Assembly: GCF_000002425.4 (NCBI RefSeq)
Contig: NC_037256.1
Span: 5,203,087-5,267,086, forward strand
Source: Physcomitrium patens
Taxonomy: Eukaryota > Streptophyta > Bryopsida > Funariales > Funariaceae
Direction of reading: 5' to 3'
Length of the DNA stretch: 64,000 nucleotides
Made by a program: the position numbers and the translations under genes. Every line of letters starts with the position of its first letter. The first letter of the stretch is position 1. The notes beneath the pieces are model-generated. The model had not been told where the DNA came from and did not search any database. It saw only the letters and a list, made by a program, of their open reading frames with translations. Shown here piece after piece: positions 38,194-50,488 of the stretch.

Positions 38194-39766
38194 TTGTCAT
38201 ATTATATATGTTCTTGCTTGAGAATGTATTTAGCACCTAGTTGTGGAAGGTAAGTAGAAATATAAGAACAATCCTACTAATTCTAATAGAATCTTAAATA
38301 ACCTTAAGTAGACCTTAATGATATTCATCAAACTTTGACCAATCCAAAATAAATTTAAAAGAATTTATAAAAGAAACACAAAGAAGTTCCAACTTAATTC
38401 TAAAAAAAATAATAAGAAATCTTAAAGAAATATAAAAATAAAAATTTAAAGAAATAAAAATAATATCAAAGAAAAATTAGAAATATAAATATTTTTAAAA
38501 AATAATAAAAAATCTTTTTCAATACTAAAAATAGAAATATTAATATAATCCTAATTAAAATTTTAATTGAACCTTAATCAAATCTTAAGTCAAATCCTAA
38601 TGAAATCCTAAATAAATCCTAAATCCTAAACAAATCCTATTCAATTCCTACTCAAGTTCAAAATCAAATCCCAAGCAAACCCTAATCCTAACCAATTTGT
38701 AGACAAATCCTAAACCAAATCTTATAGCAAATTGGAACCTTAACAATTAATGATTGAACCGTTAATATCAATTCAAATTTTATAAACTTTTTAATATCTT
38801 AATTAAAAATAAGCACAAGAAAGATGAAATCAATCGCACTTACTAATTAAAAAAAATATAAGATAATCTAATCAAGTATTAAGTGGCCTTCTACTTCCAT
38901 CTAAATTCTAAACTTCCAACATCAATATGTCATTTTTGAACCGTTGAATTATTCCCAAAATTTACTTAAAATGTTAGAAATTGAATCTAATATTCAAATA
39001 AAAAAAACTCACTTCAATCCAATTGATAGATTGCTGAAGAACTTAGAAATACTCACTTATCTTCAAACTCTAATTTTTGAGACTTTGACCTACAAAAACA
39101 TTTATACACTTTGATCTAACTGTTCAATTGACTTCAAAATTTGCACACACATTAATAACTGGTACAACAACACATTGCCTAAAATTCACCTATATACAAA
39201 CCACAAAATTTAAGAAATCCTCAAATTTGTAAATATATTTTTATTTTTCAAAATCTAAACTAACCGAGAACATCACTAACTTTAAAAATCCCTCAAAATC
39301 TCAATATTGACTCAATTCATATAAAACTAGGATCCAAAAATCTCTTCTCAAGTCTGCTCTCAAATCCTATTCTTCGATCTACCAAAGAACTTTGGAATCT
39401 TTGTAAATGTGTGGTTTTGTGTCTCACGGTTTGATTTCGTCCCAAGTTGACTAACAATCTTCTCCGAGTATTCTTGACTTCTTTAGGTAAATTTTGCTAA
39501 AATCTACTCTTAATTCCCTCTTATGCATGTTTATATTCTTTAATTTCTCAATCTACTTTATTTTGCCTTATTTATGGCCCTACAAAGTAAGTAGAAGCCT
39601 ATTTTGTAAAAGAGCAATATTAGCACCTTTTAGTTTTACTATCTTTTTTACTATTATTTATATTTCTAAAATAGTTTGGTACTATAGTTTAAAATAAGAT
39701 CTTTTATAATAAATTTTTCTTCTCTCTATCATTCGTTTCTTCTCTCTATCATGTTACATCACGACA
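38194..39766 (-). repeat. Long LTR copy D
   Basis: Minus-strand copy, about 1.57 kb, between TGTCATATTATATATG at 38194 and CATCACGACA at 39766. The CCTAAA-direction tract lies at about 38.57-38.72 kb and the TTTCGTCCCAAGTTGAC landmark at about 39.44 kb. It has copia sequence on both sides, so it is an insertion, apparently a solo LTR. Confidence 0.8.
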
Positions 39767-40110
39767 ACATTACAACAACTTGGCTATAGAAATTAATCAA
39801 CAATCTTGGTCTCAAAATAAATCGACCTGTCATCATTCATTGTGACAATGAAGCCAAATATAAATCAATGTAGAAAATACAGCACTCCACATTATCATTT
39901 TACTTGTGAAAAAATCACAAGTGGCAATATATACCTGTAGTTTGTTCCATCCACAGAACAAAATGGAAATTTTATCACCAAATCTTTAGGAAAATCTATA
40001 TTTCAAAAATTCAAACAAAGATTACAATTATGCGACTATCATGACATAGTTAAGTCAGCCACAACTCATTTGACTATTAAGAAACAATCCAGCTCGATGA
40101 TAGAAATCAG

Positions 40111-40419
40111 TTAACAACACACATCTTCAGTACAAATGGCAGCCAACCGATCAACGTAACTTCTTTGATTATATAGCCACTGCTCTTGCTCTAATATAAA
40201 ATCCTTCCACAGCAAACATACCTTTCTCAAGTTATTCTGCAATTTGTAAACATCATCTAAACAATCCAGATTTTTGATCAATCGAGGAATGATCACACTA
40301 TCCAACTGCTCCTTTAACACGGAACATAAAACGAGAACCCCTTTCTCGATTTCTTCCAATGCACTTTGAAGGACTTCTTCTTCTGCAACGAAACTATCCA
40401 ATTCTTTCTCAATTTCCAT
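40111..40419 (-). CDS. Unidentified 102-residue coiled-coil-like protein or first exon
   Basis: The frame begins MEIEKELDSFVAEEEVL and ends in a TGA at 40111-40113. It is acidic, Leu/Glu-rich and helical in pattern (heptad-like spacing through about residues 1-60), with two Trp in the C-terminal half (LLWKDF, EQWLYNQRSY). Composition is host-like. I do not recognise a family. Kinetochore and augmin-type coiled coils came to mind but no diagnostic motif is visible. It may be a first exon, because a GT-rich segment (ATGTGTGTTG) precedes the stop. It sits immediately beside the end of the split copia copy on the other strand, and upstream DNA to 40.9 kb could hold its 5' UTR. Confidence 0.4.
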   Translation of the reverse strand: MEIEKELDSFVAEEEVLQSALEEIEKGVLVLCSVLKEQLDSVIIPRLIKNLDCLDDVYKLQNNLRKVCLLWKDFILEQEQWLYNQRSYVDRLAAICTEDVCC

Positions 40420-41023
40420 TGCTAAATTTTATTTTTGAATTTTTCTAGCTATAATGTTCTTAACTTCAGCCGAATCCTGAATCTCGGAATCAACGTCCCG
40501 AACAAGCAAACTAGAACTCACACGTACATCCTATGCAAATTCATTCTCAAACGGCGAAAACACTGTGCAGCTTAAATTGCAGACACTAGATGTCTCTTCA
40601 GTTTGTACCGCACGACATTCAAGACAAGGAGACACACCTCCTCTTCCGCGAAACCAACACGACAAGGAAACCAACAAAGCGATCTAGAACCAACGCTCTT
40701 CTACTATTATCGTAATCACCACTGGCTTCTCAATCATCAGTAACAACGACATAAGTATAACTATAAACAAATGAACTTCCATAGCTCAGTCTACAGCTTA
40801 TATTAGGATTAGCCAAATTGCTGCTAGGGTTTTTCTTTAGTTCTCGTTCCACTGTTCCAAAGTAATAAGGCGTGTTGGCATAAACTCTTGTAGGAGAAAA
40901 ACGTTCATCCATCTATCTCAGGGTCAACCCCGTTACTCTGCCTATATACGTGTAGACCTGTTCAGGTCCGATCAGTTCAATATAATCTTGTGTTATTTTA
41001 TTCCCGGTTGCAAATAGCCGCTT
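40420..41023. other. Intergenic, possible divergent promoter
   Basis: This lies between the minus-strand frame starting at 40419 and a plus-strand frame starting at 41024. A TATA-like CCTATATACG lies at about 40940, some 80 bp before the plus frame. A minus-strand frame 40912-40730 (60 codons) has no motif and could be UTR. The idea of a shared promoter rests on position only. Confidence 0.3.
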
Positions 41024-41424
41024 CCATGGGATTCACAGCATTGAATTCAGCTGCTGGCGTCCGGAATCACTTCCGTAGTGGAGCTTTGGCACCAGTAGAC
41101 GGGCAGCTTCGGTGCGACGGACACGGAGATCTCTATTTCGCTGTCATCGTGATGTTGCTAGAAACTTGCGACGGTTTTTTTTCCAGCCGCGCAATACCGC
41201 CATCGTCCTGTCACTGCAGCAGATGCAAATTCATCCAATTCCGTCATGCCGCCATTTGCAGGGCCAGTGCAGTGCTCCTCACTTGCGCCTCGTGGCCGAT
41301 CACAATGGATCGGATTTCTCCCTTGAGTGGCTTCTTCTCAATCCCCCCCCCCCCCTTGCCAGTCACCTTTGTCACTGCTCATCTTGCTCTTATTTTTTGC
41401 ATGTGGGTAAGGACATGCATTTAA
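41024..41424 (+). CDS. Weak hypothetical frame, possible start of a gene
   Basis: The frame opens MGFTALNSAAGVRNHFRSGA, Ala/Ser/Arg-rich and low in acidic residues at first, as in plastid transit peptides. It then becomes Cys-rich and unlike a mature protein. A second open frame (41112-41444) is richly basic. A poly-C run (about 41343-41354) falls inside both. Neither frame shows a domain. It may be a decayed first exon, or noise in a GC-rich island. The start was chosen for the transit-like N-terminus and the upstream TATA-like box. Confidence 0.2.
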
Positions 41425-41444
41425 AAAAGAATGTTGAAATTTAG

Positions 41445-43408
41445 CCTAGCAGTGCAAAGCAGGCCTTGATTCAAGAGAAAGGGCAACATGGATATCTAAA
41501 TCGAGGCAAAAATGGGTAGGATTGGACTTGTTTGGGATGAATAGAAATTGTCTCAATAAAAGCCTAGTCTACGTCCTTTATTGCTCCAATCCAAAACAAA
41601 TGGGTTGTGCATCGGTATACAGTTGTACTATTGGGGGGTTTTAAACATGGCCTTATTGGTTTTTGATATCCCAATTATTTGGTTTTTTGAAAGTGCCATG
41701 TTTGAAACCTCCTGTTGAAATATTGGTTGGATTGATTATATGTTATATTTGACAATGAGGAATTTCAAAAAGGACAATAAAAATAGAGGTATAATATTTT
41801 TTTTATTAGAATTGATGGATCAAAAAGCTTTCATCTTGTAATATGTATAGGATTTTATAATTTAAAGGTGAAAATGTGACTCCCTGCCACAAGGATTACT
41901 TCAATAATATCAAAGAGTTTGGTTTTAATTTCTCTTACTTGACAGCAATGCAACAGTAATTTTTATTTTTATTTTTTTAATCATGGTAAAATAAAACTAG
42001 TTGAAAGTCATTCAAGTCGAAGTGATGTACTCCTCATGTAATTTATAATATTTATTTCTTTATCTTTCATTTATCTAATTGTTATTATTAGTATTCTAAC
42101 AATATTTGGAAAACCAAGTCTTATCCGAATTGGGGGTAGAAGGATTAATAGTTGTTTCAAGAGCGTGGAGAAATGTAATATGAATAGTTTAAAATGGTAA
42201 AGTTTTAAAACATATATTCGTTTTGATAGTTTCCTACAAACACTTGGAATCAGGGATGTCCAATAGTCAAATATCCACTATAACAGAAAGTGCAAAGTTA
42301 GAAAAAGTTGAGGAAATTAAGGGAATTGCTTGAATGAATCAGGGAAGAAGTAACGGTTTGTCTACAATTCCACATATTGTGCAAACAAATCAATATTTTA
42401 TTTGCATCTTTGATTCCTTTTTTCAGTGAATTTTTTCAATTATTTTTATTTTTTATCTTGTATAGTTTCAGATGTATATGATTTTTTTTATTTTTTATTT
42501 TTTCTGTATTTCTTAATGTTTTCAATTTACTTTTAAAATACTAAGCATATTAAACAGTCGTGGGATAAAGTATTTACTTATTTTGATTTTCATTTTTTAG
42601 TTCAACTTTTAATATTTTAATGATTTATTTTATTTTATTATTTTATTTTCTCACAAGTATTTATAATCTGGAAATCAAAATCAGAAAAAAATAATTAAAA
42701 AGGAATAATAAAATGTATACTTGAAGACACTATTTTATTTTATTTATTTCTAAAACAGCATTAAAAGACTAAAATAGAGCTAATATTTGATTATTGCTAT
42801 GTTTGCTTCAATGCATTATATGAATATTAAAAGCAACATGGTTTGTTGGTACTAACCCATTGAATGATCTCACAGATGATTACCTTAATAACTTCAAATT
42901 TTATTTTCCTAAAATTGAATAAAACCCCAGTCGAATTTAAAAGTAATTGGTAGACGCACAAGAAAAACTCAATGCACTATTGAAATATTAGATTCAGGTA
43001 TTAATTTTGTTACTCTTAAATAGCTTGTAATTTAGACATAGTCTAAAAGAATGGCGAATAAAATATCAAAAAATAAATAGAGATTCAAGTTTTAAATGAA
43101 GTGAAATAAGTGATTTATAATTGTCCAAATAAATAAACAAATTAATAAATACTGAATTTATAGAACTTGAGATGTAATTCAGCTTTTGTAAAACTTGAAG
43201 TAGTTATGGACATTTACTACAAAAATCTTATCCGATTTTCTAGTATAAAGAAAGAAAAGAATAATTTAAAAAAATAAAAATCAGTTGAGCATTATGAGCA
43301 TGCTATAACAATAAAACTATTTGTTATTGAGACAATAATTAGGTTATTAGTATCAGTTGCTATTAAATACATAGGTTATCCAACTATTTTAGACTGAATT
43401 CGCTATAG
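41445..43408. other. AT-rich intergenic DNA
   Basis: No gene, element or repeat is recognised over about 2 kb. Composition is AT-rich with many short T and A runs. Confidence 0.6.
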
Positions 43409-43750
43409 TCATTTATAATAAAACTTAGAGAATTTAATGTTATTCACATATACATTATTATTATTTCGTAGTCCAGGATTTTCAGAGTACACCCACTTTG
43501 GCACGCAACACCGATAGAAGCCGACTTGGCACGGCCTATGAGACGTGTCTGAGCTTCGACCTCTCACGAGACGACACTTGGCAGTGCCAAAGCGACCCAA
43601 AGTGGAACAGCACAGATTGCGTGGATTTTGGCGCCTTTTAATAATATTCCCGCAATTCCCATCAGGAGTATGACTGCTTGTCAGACGTGCTGAGGTGGAC
43701 AATAACCGCGATCTGGAACACACAATTTGGCTGTCCCCATCCTCATCCAT
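43409..43750 (-). other. GC-richer island with one open frame, unassigned
   Basis: A 113-codon minus-strand frame (MDEDGDSQIVCSRSRLLSTS at its start) lies in a small island of host-like composition. It is Arg/Ser/Cys-rich with no motif. The tail is Asn-rich and reads into AT-rich DNA, so the frame is probably not a real end. It could be a UTR or a promoter island. Confidence 0.2.
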
Positions 43751-45011
43751 TCAGGTTCTGTTCATCCACGTTTTATTCATCCCCTTATTCTCCCCTTGAT
43801 ATGTAAACAAACAAGGATTGAAGACTCTAGCTCTTACAGTTTTTGTTAATAGTGTGTTAGTGTTTAAGTTGTATCATAAATCCATTGTAATAAATATACA
43901 TTTTGCAATAAAAAAAACTGAGTTAGTTTTCTGTCAACCCTTAACAGAATTTTTTAAAAAATATATATAGAAAATATTTTCTTTAAAAGCTCATTTGTTT
44001 ATCTTTATAAAGTTCTGTTTTAAATTCTAAAAAATATGCTGGGAATTTTTATCAACTTTTCTTTCTAATTGCAGACAAATCATCAGCTGTGATAACAATT
44101 AATTAGCTGAAACAATACAGTGAACCATATAAAACAAATCCCTTTTAATCCAAATTACAATAATGTAATACTAATGAAATAGTTAACTAAACAGAATAAT
44201 CTATTTTATCCATACGATGTAAAAAGAAACATTCATACAAGTCAGAAGAAGTAAATATTAAGATGCAATTCTAACTTTTGCATATGTATGCACAAATACA
44301 GACACACACACACATACACACACACATACTTTATAAGATCTGGTATACATATCATTTGGCTTCAATGATACTTGTCTAAACGTGATAATCATTTGACAAA
44401 TCATATTCAAAGGTATCATCATCATCATCGTAAATTTCCTCTGAACACGATGAATCGAATATTGCATAAAAGACTTAAAAGGGAGTTCCATTAGAAACAC
44501 ATTCTAAATGCAGAATGCCCTCAGTTTGTGAAGACGACTTAGATTCCCGACCACAAGTTTTAACTTTTTTTACTTTTTAAATTTATTTAATGTTTTTTAA
44601 CCATTTTTAAATCTTGCCCAGATGGGATGCCCGAACGTAGTTGGAACTGGGTATTTATATTATTCTTGCCACAGCAACTGAGAACGTATTGAAGAATGTG
44701 CAGGAGTATATATATTTAATAATAAAGGAATTTCAAGGGAACATTCCGTCTGGAGCAACCTCAGATGCCGTTCCCAAGGGAGCCAAATCTATCTGAACCT
44801 TGTGAACGTCTCACGATCCCAACCTACCGGGAACGCGGACTTGGCCTCTATTGGCCCAGCAACGGGAGCAACCGGTAAAAATAGCATGATTATCCGGTAA
44901 CGGCCAGAGGTAGGGGCAGGGGAGTAGTCTAGGGGGATGCCGCGTAAGTGGGGGCGAAACCGCCACCTCAGATAATTCCCTCAGTCCATGTAGGATTTTT
45001 TTTCCAGCACA
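43751..45011. other. Intergenic DNA up to the assembly gap
   Basis: AT-rich to about 44.6 kb, then GC-richer to the gap. A CA/GTGT microsatellite is listed separately. No gene is recognised. The GC-rich part from about 44.7 kb may belong to the regulatory region or 5' part of the transporter gene. Confidence 0.45.
44300..44330. repeat. (CA)n microsatellite
   Basis: About 30 bp of CA dinucleotides interrupted by a single TA, directly visible. Confidence 0.9.
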
Positions 45012-45639
45012 NNNNNNNNNNNNNNNNNNNNNNNNNNNNNNNNNNNNNNNNNNNNNNNNNNNNNNNNNNNNNNNNNNNNNNNNNNNNNNNNNNNNNNNNN
45101 NNNNNNNNNNNNNNNNNNNNNNNNNNNNNNNNNNNNNNNNNNNNNNNNNNNNNNNNNNNNNNNNNNNNNNNNNNNNNNNNNNNNNNNNNNNNNNNNNNNN
45201 NNNNNNNNNNNNNNNNNNNNNNNNNNNNNNNNNNNNNNNNNNNNNNNNNNNNNNNNNNNNNNNNNNNNNNNNNNNNNNNNNNNNNNNNNNNNNNNNNNNN
45301 NNNNNNNNNNNNNNNNNNNNNNNNNNNNNNNNNNNNNNNNNNNNNNNNNNNNNNNNNNNNNNNNNNNNNNNNNNNNNNNNNNNNNNNNNNNNNNNNNNNN
45401 NNNNNNNNNNNNNNNNNNNNNNNNNNNNNNNNNNNNNNNNNNNNNNNNNNNNNNNNNNNNNNNNNNNNNNNNNNNNNNNNNNNNNNNNNNNNNNNNNNNN
45501 NNNNNNNNNNNNNNNNNNNNNNNNNNNNNNNNNNNNNNNNNNNNNNNNNNNNNNNNNNNNNNNNNNNNNNNNNNNNNNNNNNNNNNNNNNNNNNNNNNNN
45601 NNNNNNNNNNNNNNNNNNNNNNNNNNNNNNNNNNNNNNN
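45012..45639. other. Assembly gap (628 N)
   Basis: An unbroken run of N. Any reading frame spanning it is an artefact. It lies about 1 kb upstream of the first visible exon of the potassium transporter and could hide a promoter or first exon. Confidence 1.
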
Positions 45640-46635
45640 TGATTTTGTATGGGCTTTTTTATAGAAGAAGTGGTATTTTAGTGTTTAAGAGTTTTAGTGT
45701 GAGGATTACCGCCGGAATTTGCAGCATTAGAGTGGCAGTTCTGCTCTACGGGTGTGTTGAAAGGCTGGAGCCTGCGATGGTTTGATGAAGAGAGACGGTG
45801 GGTTCTAGTGCTTTCTCTTTCGTTTTCACGTGAGTTGCAGTGCAACCGTTGGTTGTTTTATATACAACTTTCTATTAGATGAGTACTTTATTCAATATGT
45901 TGAGTAATTAACCTAAGTTTATCTTTGAATCCTCGGAGAATACTTTTCTTTGCTACCCTCAGAATCGTATTGCATGTTGCTGGTGTGCTAATGAAGAATT
46001 GCGACAATCTTGGGTCTGCGAGGGGTGATAATTCATGATGTGGACGTGTTAGAGCTTGTACAATGGCAGTCCGTGGCTGGGTTTGGAGAGTGTTATTGGG
46101 GGTGGACAAAGCATTCATGGTTGAGAAATCCTGGATCTCCCATGGCGTCTGTTTCGTTTGTGAAGCCTTTTTCTTGCAGATGGGTTTACAAACGAATGTC
46201 GACTGGATTCGTGGTAGCGTGTAGAACCTGAGTCTTTTGGCCGTGAGAAATTGCAGTTTGGTATCTGTCACGTGTATTTTTCGCGTTTTTTACCGGATAG
46301 CATTAGAGATAGAAGCACCACCCCCTCCCGCGCCTAGCGATTGTTTGCGCAAGCAGAGAATAGAGAGCTTTCAGTGACGCACGGGTTTCTCTGTAAGAAT
46401 ATACTGCATCGTTAGCGGTTTTCGGTTATTATTTTGGAGGACACCGTACGGCGTGTACTGGATAAATTTTGGAATCTACGGCAGAGGCATGTCTTGCATG
46501 TATTTGGTTTTCTGTCCTGTTAGTAATGTATTTTTTCTACTAGACCTTGTTGCCGTTGTGACAAGGTTCAGAGTCGATTTAGGGTCTTGCAGAAAATTTT
46601 GTTTTGTAACAAGACTGTTTCCTTGTGTGTTGCAG
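45640..46635 (+). other. Upstream region of the transporter; first exon not resolved
   Basis: Host-like composition. A plus-strand frame (46010-46231) has no transporter motif. An uninterrupted frame from ATG at 46453 (second ATG at 46489) runs straight into exon 2 of the transporter, but its residues are hydrophobic and unlike the hydrophilic N-termini of the family. It is therefore more likely 5' UTR and intron. The acceptor TGTTGCAG ends at 46635. Confidence 0.5.
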
Positions 46636-49600
46636 GCTGTATCTCTGACTACGGTGTTGCGTCTAGCATATCAGAGCCTTGGGGTGGTCTATGGAGACTT
46701 GGGCACATCACCATTGTATGTATTCAAGAGCACTTTTGCTAATGTAGGAGTGAGCAACAAGAGTGACATAATTGGAGCTTTATCTCTCATCATCTACACT
46801 CTTACCATAATTCCTCTGATCAAATACGTCCTTATTGTGTTGAGAGCTAACGACAATGGTGAAGGTAGTTGCTTCCACTCTTGCATTTCGAATGCTGATT
46901 TGATTTCTTGTGCTGATTCATCGGCGTACTCCACTTGCCTGCATTATCGATATTCGTTGTAAAATCCCAAAATCCTGGAAGGTCATGTAGTCCTCACTTG
47001 GACTATCTTGTTTGGCGCAGGGGGTTCTTTTGCTCTTTACTCTATTCTCTGTCGGTACTGTAACATAAGTTCCCTACCAAATCAACATCCTTCCGATGTG
47101 GAACTCACCACATACCTTGTTGACAACGTCAACCGCAAAACCTGGATGCAGAGGAAGCTGGAGAACAGTATCACTGCGCAGAAAGTGCTGTTAGCCATTG
47201 TTATCTTCGGGACCTGCATGGTGATTGGCGACGGTATATTAACCCCATCAATCTCAGGTAAGCAGTCGATTTTCCAACTTACTAGGCAAGGTTTCACAGT
47301 AGAAACAAAATCCATTTTCCAGTGGCTTGCCTTGCACCTGACTGTAAAGGGTAGAGATTTAGGGTTTGAGGAGTGATTTCAATAAAATCGAAATGTTTCT
47401 CGAGATTTTTGCTATTGTAATGCATTTGAGTTTCAATCGCTAACCAATAGTATCTTCCTTGATGAGATGGTCTCCTGTTTCCAGAACCTGATGCTTATTC
47501 AAAGATGACACAATATGATGTTCTGTCTATCTGGATCACTTGAAGGAGATGCAAGTGGCATTGCACAAGTCTGATGATGCTTCATCTTTTGCACTCTGCA
47601 GTCTTGTCAGCAGTTGTTGGGATCAAAGCTGCTTCTTCCAACTTGGATACAAGTGATTATCTTAACCTTATCATGCAGTGTCTTGCTTCTAATGTCTACA
47701 GTTTTAACTCTAATTCTTCACGTAACAGCTTTTGTTTACCTTAGCAACCAATTCTAATATGCGTTTGTACGTTTTTTTCCTTCAGATTTCATGGTCCGTT
47801 GATGAATTCATTCAAGTCTCCTCTAATCTTTCAGCACTGTCTCCGCAGATTTGGTGACGGTCATCTCATGTCTCATCCTGGTTATACTCTTCAGCCTGCA
47901 GCGCTTCGGCACAGACAGAATCTCATTCTTGTTTGCGCCAATATTTCTCACTTGGTTTCTATCGCTTGCTCTTATTGGTTGCTACAACATAATTAAATGG
48001 GAGAAATCAATCTTCTTAGCCTTAAATCCCCTCGAAATCGTATACTTCTTTAGAAGAAACGGAAGACAAGGGTGGGAGCATCTAGGAGGCATTGTGCTTT
48101 GTATGACAGGTATGGATGCTACTTTTACTAGCACAGCCCTATTCTTTACTCAAAAATTATACCAAACTGACTACATTATTGAGTGTTCACGTTTATCTAA
48201 CTGATGTCTAAATACATGCTGAATTAGTCTCATGAATTGAATATATAGAGTGGATTCTTAACGCTACGTTTGGACTCAACTTTGCCAGGGACGGAAGCGA
48301 TGTTTGCCGATTTGGGTCACTTCAGTTTCCGGTCTATTCAGGTGAAGCCAAATATGTGAACTGGATATTTGGTTCTTCGCAAAATAGATTTTGTCCCTTA
48401 AAGCAGTTGGATTGTTCTCTGTAACTCTCATGAGAAGTGTTGGTTTTCGTGCAGATTGCCTTCACTTCTTTAGTATATCCCTGCCTAATTCTGACTTATC
48501 TTGGGCAGTCTGCATACCTTGTGGAACACATGGAACACGTCAACGACCCTTTCTATGCCTCCCTTCCACGTATGATCGTCAATTCTTCCTGTTAATCAAC
48601 TATGATCGTATGATCGTAGCTGTTATTCAACTTTCACTGTGCTGGTGTGCATTTTGAGAGAAAGAAACATCTTTGTTCTGTCCCAAGTGGAGTTACACTT
48701 ACAAAGTTTCTTAGGCCGATTTCATTTTCTTACATTCTGTTGTTGTCGTTCTTTACAGGTAGGATATACTGGCCAATCTTTGTCTTGGCAACAATCTCAG
48801 CCATGATTGCAAGCCAAGCCATAATCACCGCTACGTTTTCCATCGTCAAGCAATCGGCAGCCTTGGGATGTTTCCCACGCGTGAAGGTTGTGCACACATC
48901 GAACAACATCGTGGGGCAAGTATACATACCCGAAATCAACTGGATACTTATGGTTCTATGTCTCAGCGTCACAGCTGGTTTTCGAGACACGGATGAAATC
49001 GGCAACGCTTACGGTAAAGGATTCTCGTTTTCTCCTCTAAAACCTAACAGGTCCTTCTCTTCTTAACATAGTACCTAATCTGAATATCTAATCTAAACTA
49101 CATTAATGTTTCCGTCTATGTGTGCAGGCATTGCCGTTGTCATGGTCATGATCGTCACCACCCTACTCATGACTCTGGTGATAGTCATCATCTGGCGCAA
49201 GCACTTCCTCCTCGCCTTGCTATTCTTAATTGTATTTGCATCAATCGAAGGAGTTTACATCAGTGCGGTCCTGTTCAAGACAACTCAAGGAGGCTGGGTG
49301 CCTCTTGTCATTGCTGCAGTCTTTGGCACCGTCATGTACACATGGCATTACGGAACGTCAAAACGTTACGAGTACGAGATGCAACACAAAGTTTCGGTGG
49401 GATGGTTGCTCGGACTGGGGCCCAGTCTTGGCCTGGTGCGCGTCCCTGGTATTGGTCTTATGTATACGGATCTCGCCCACGGAGTTCCGCCGTTGTTTTC
49501 GCATTTCATCACCAACCTCCCTGCCATTCATTCCACAGTCGTCTTCGTCTGTGTGAAGTACTTACCGGTAAACACGGTGCCACAAGCAGAAAGGTTTCTA

Positions 49601-50233
49601 GTCCGTCGCATTGGAACGAGGGCTTACTCTATGTATCGCTGTGCGGCGCGGTATGGGTACAAAGATATACACAAGAAGGACGATGATTTTGAGCAATTAC
49701 TCATCCGTAGCTTGATTAAGTTTGTTGAGATTGAATCCAAACGAGAGACCTCGGACCTAGAATCCATGGCAGCCAGTTGGACTCCTGAGGAGCAGCAGAG
49801 CGTTGCGTCACTGCCAGCCATGCCGACGGAATCTTCAAACCGGTTGAATTTGCTAAGGTTGCTGAGATTGCACGGGCTTATGGGAGAAGGAAACTCCATC
49901 GACGAAGGTTGCTGCACTGAATATCCCGTGTCAGACATCAATTTGGCCACCACATCGACTTATCAAGAAGGTAGCATTCAAACACAAAGCGTCAACGGCA
50001 CCAGTTCTGATTCACAAGACGAAGTTGCCTTTCTCAACTCGTGCAAAGAATCTGGAGTCGTCTACATCCTCGGCAACAACGTTGTCAAAGCGAGAAAGGA
50101 TGCGAGCCTCTTCAAGAAGGTGGTCATCAATTATATCTACACCTTCCTGCGGAGGATAAGTAGAGATAGTCACGTGGTGCTCAACATCCCGCACGAGTGC
50201 CTGCTTCATGTCGGCATGGTGTACTATGTGTGA
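46636..50233 (+). CDS. HAK/KUP/KT potassium transporter, 3' eight exons
   Basis: A plasma- or endo-membrane K+ uptake carrier of the HAK/KUP/KT family (K+/H+ symport in characterised members). Exons by GT-AG borders: 46636-46864, 47021-47257, 47602-47652, 47849-48109, 48289-48341, 48455-48569, 48759-49013, 49128-50233. They total 2307 nt, 768 codons plus stop, with phases that all agree. Family marks: [19 protein letters not shown] in the first membrane segment, [54 protein letters not shown], and the conserved end GMVYYV. Hydrophobic segments run through about residue 480, followed by a hydrophilic C-terminal domain. Family length is about 780-830, so only the short N-terminus is lacking. 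The donor after 47652 (GTGATT) is weak. No break is seen, so it looks functional. Confidence 0.93.
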
Positions 50234-50452
50234 ATCTTTTGGGCTATGGGTTTGTATAGGCGGGGTTAAACTGGGTGACTCCGATGCTTCACCCCTGCAA
50301 CGAAAGGGTGTAAAAGCAGTAAGCAGAGAGTCTTCATCAAAAGAGGTTATGTACCATAGTAGGTGGGTGCGAGGCGAGGTTTTGGTCACATCCTCGGGTC
50401 CAAATGTGGCTTGTACATTGAAAGTATACAATTGCAGGAAAGCAAATACGAT

Positions 50453-50488
<36 letters not shown>

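Larger units (their letters stand above)
29350..40090 (+). mobile_element. Ty1/copia retrotransposon split by three later insertions, broken
   Basis: Three plus-strand pieces are collinear with a copia polyprotein. The first (about 29.35-30.43 kb) holds the protease start (WIFDYTALDHFLGAKNLF), the pre-integrase region and part of integrase. The second (about 37.32-38.19 kb) holds the integrase end and linker (YVFRCITHVH, VVFDENHFL). The third (39.77-40.09 kb) holds the RNase H end (PVIIHCDNEA and a KITSG-like block). Between them lie long LTR copy C with a chromovirus, and long LTR copy D. RT is not visible. It is older than everything inside it. Confidence 0.7.

Noticed and set aside
44948-45664. 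238-codon open frame
   Set aside because: It is open only because it spans the N gap.
49120-49686. 188- and 108-codon plus frames inside the transporter
   Set aside because: They are alternative frames of the last exon. The transporter frame has the family motifs and the conserved end.
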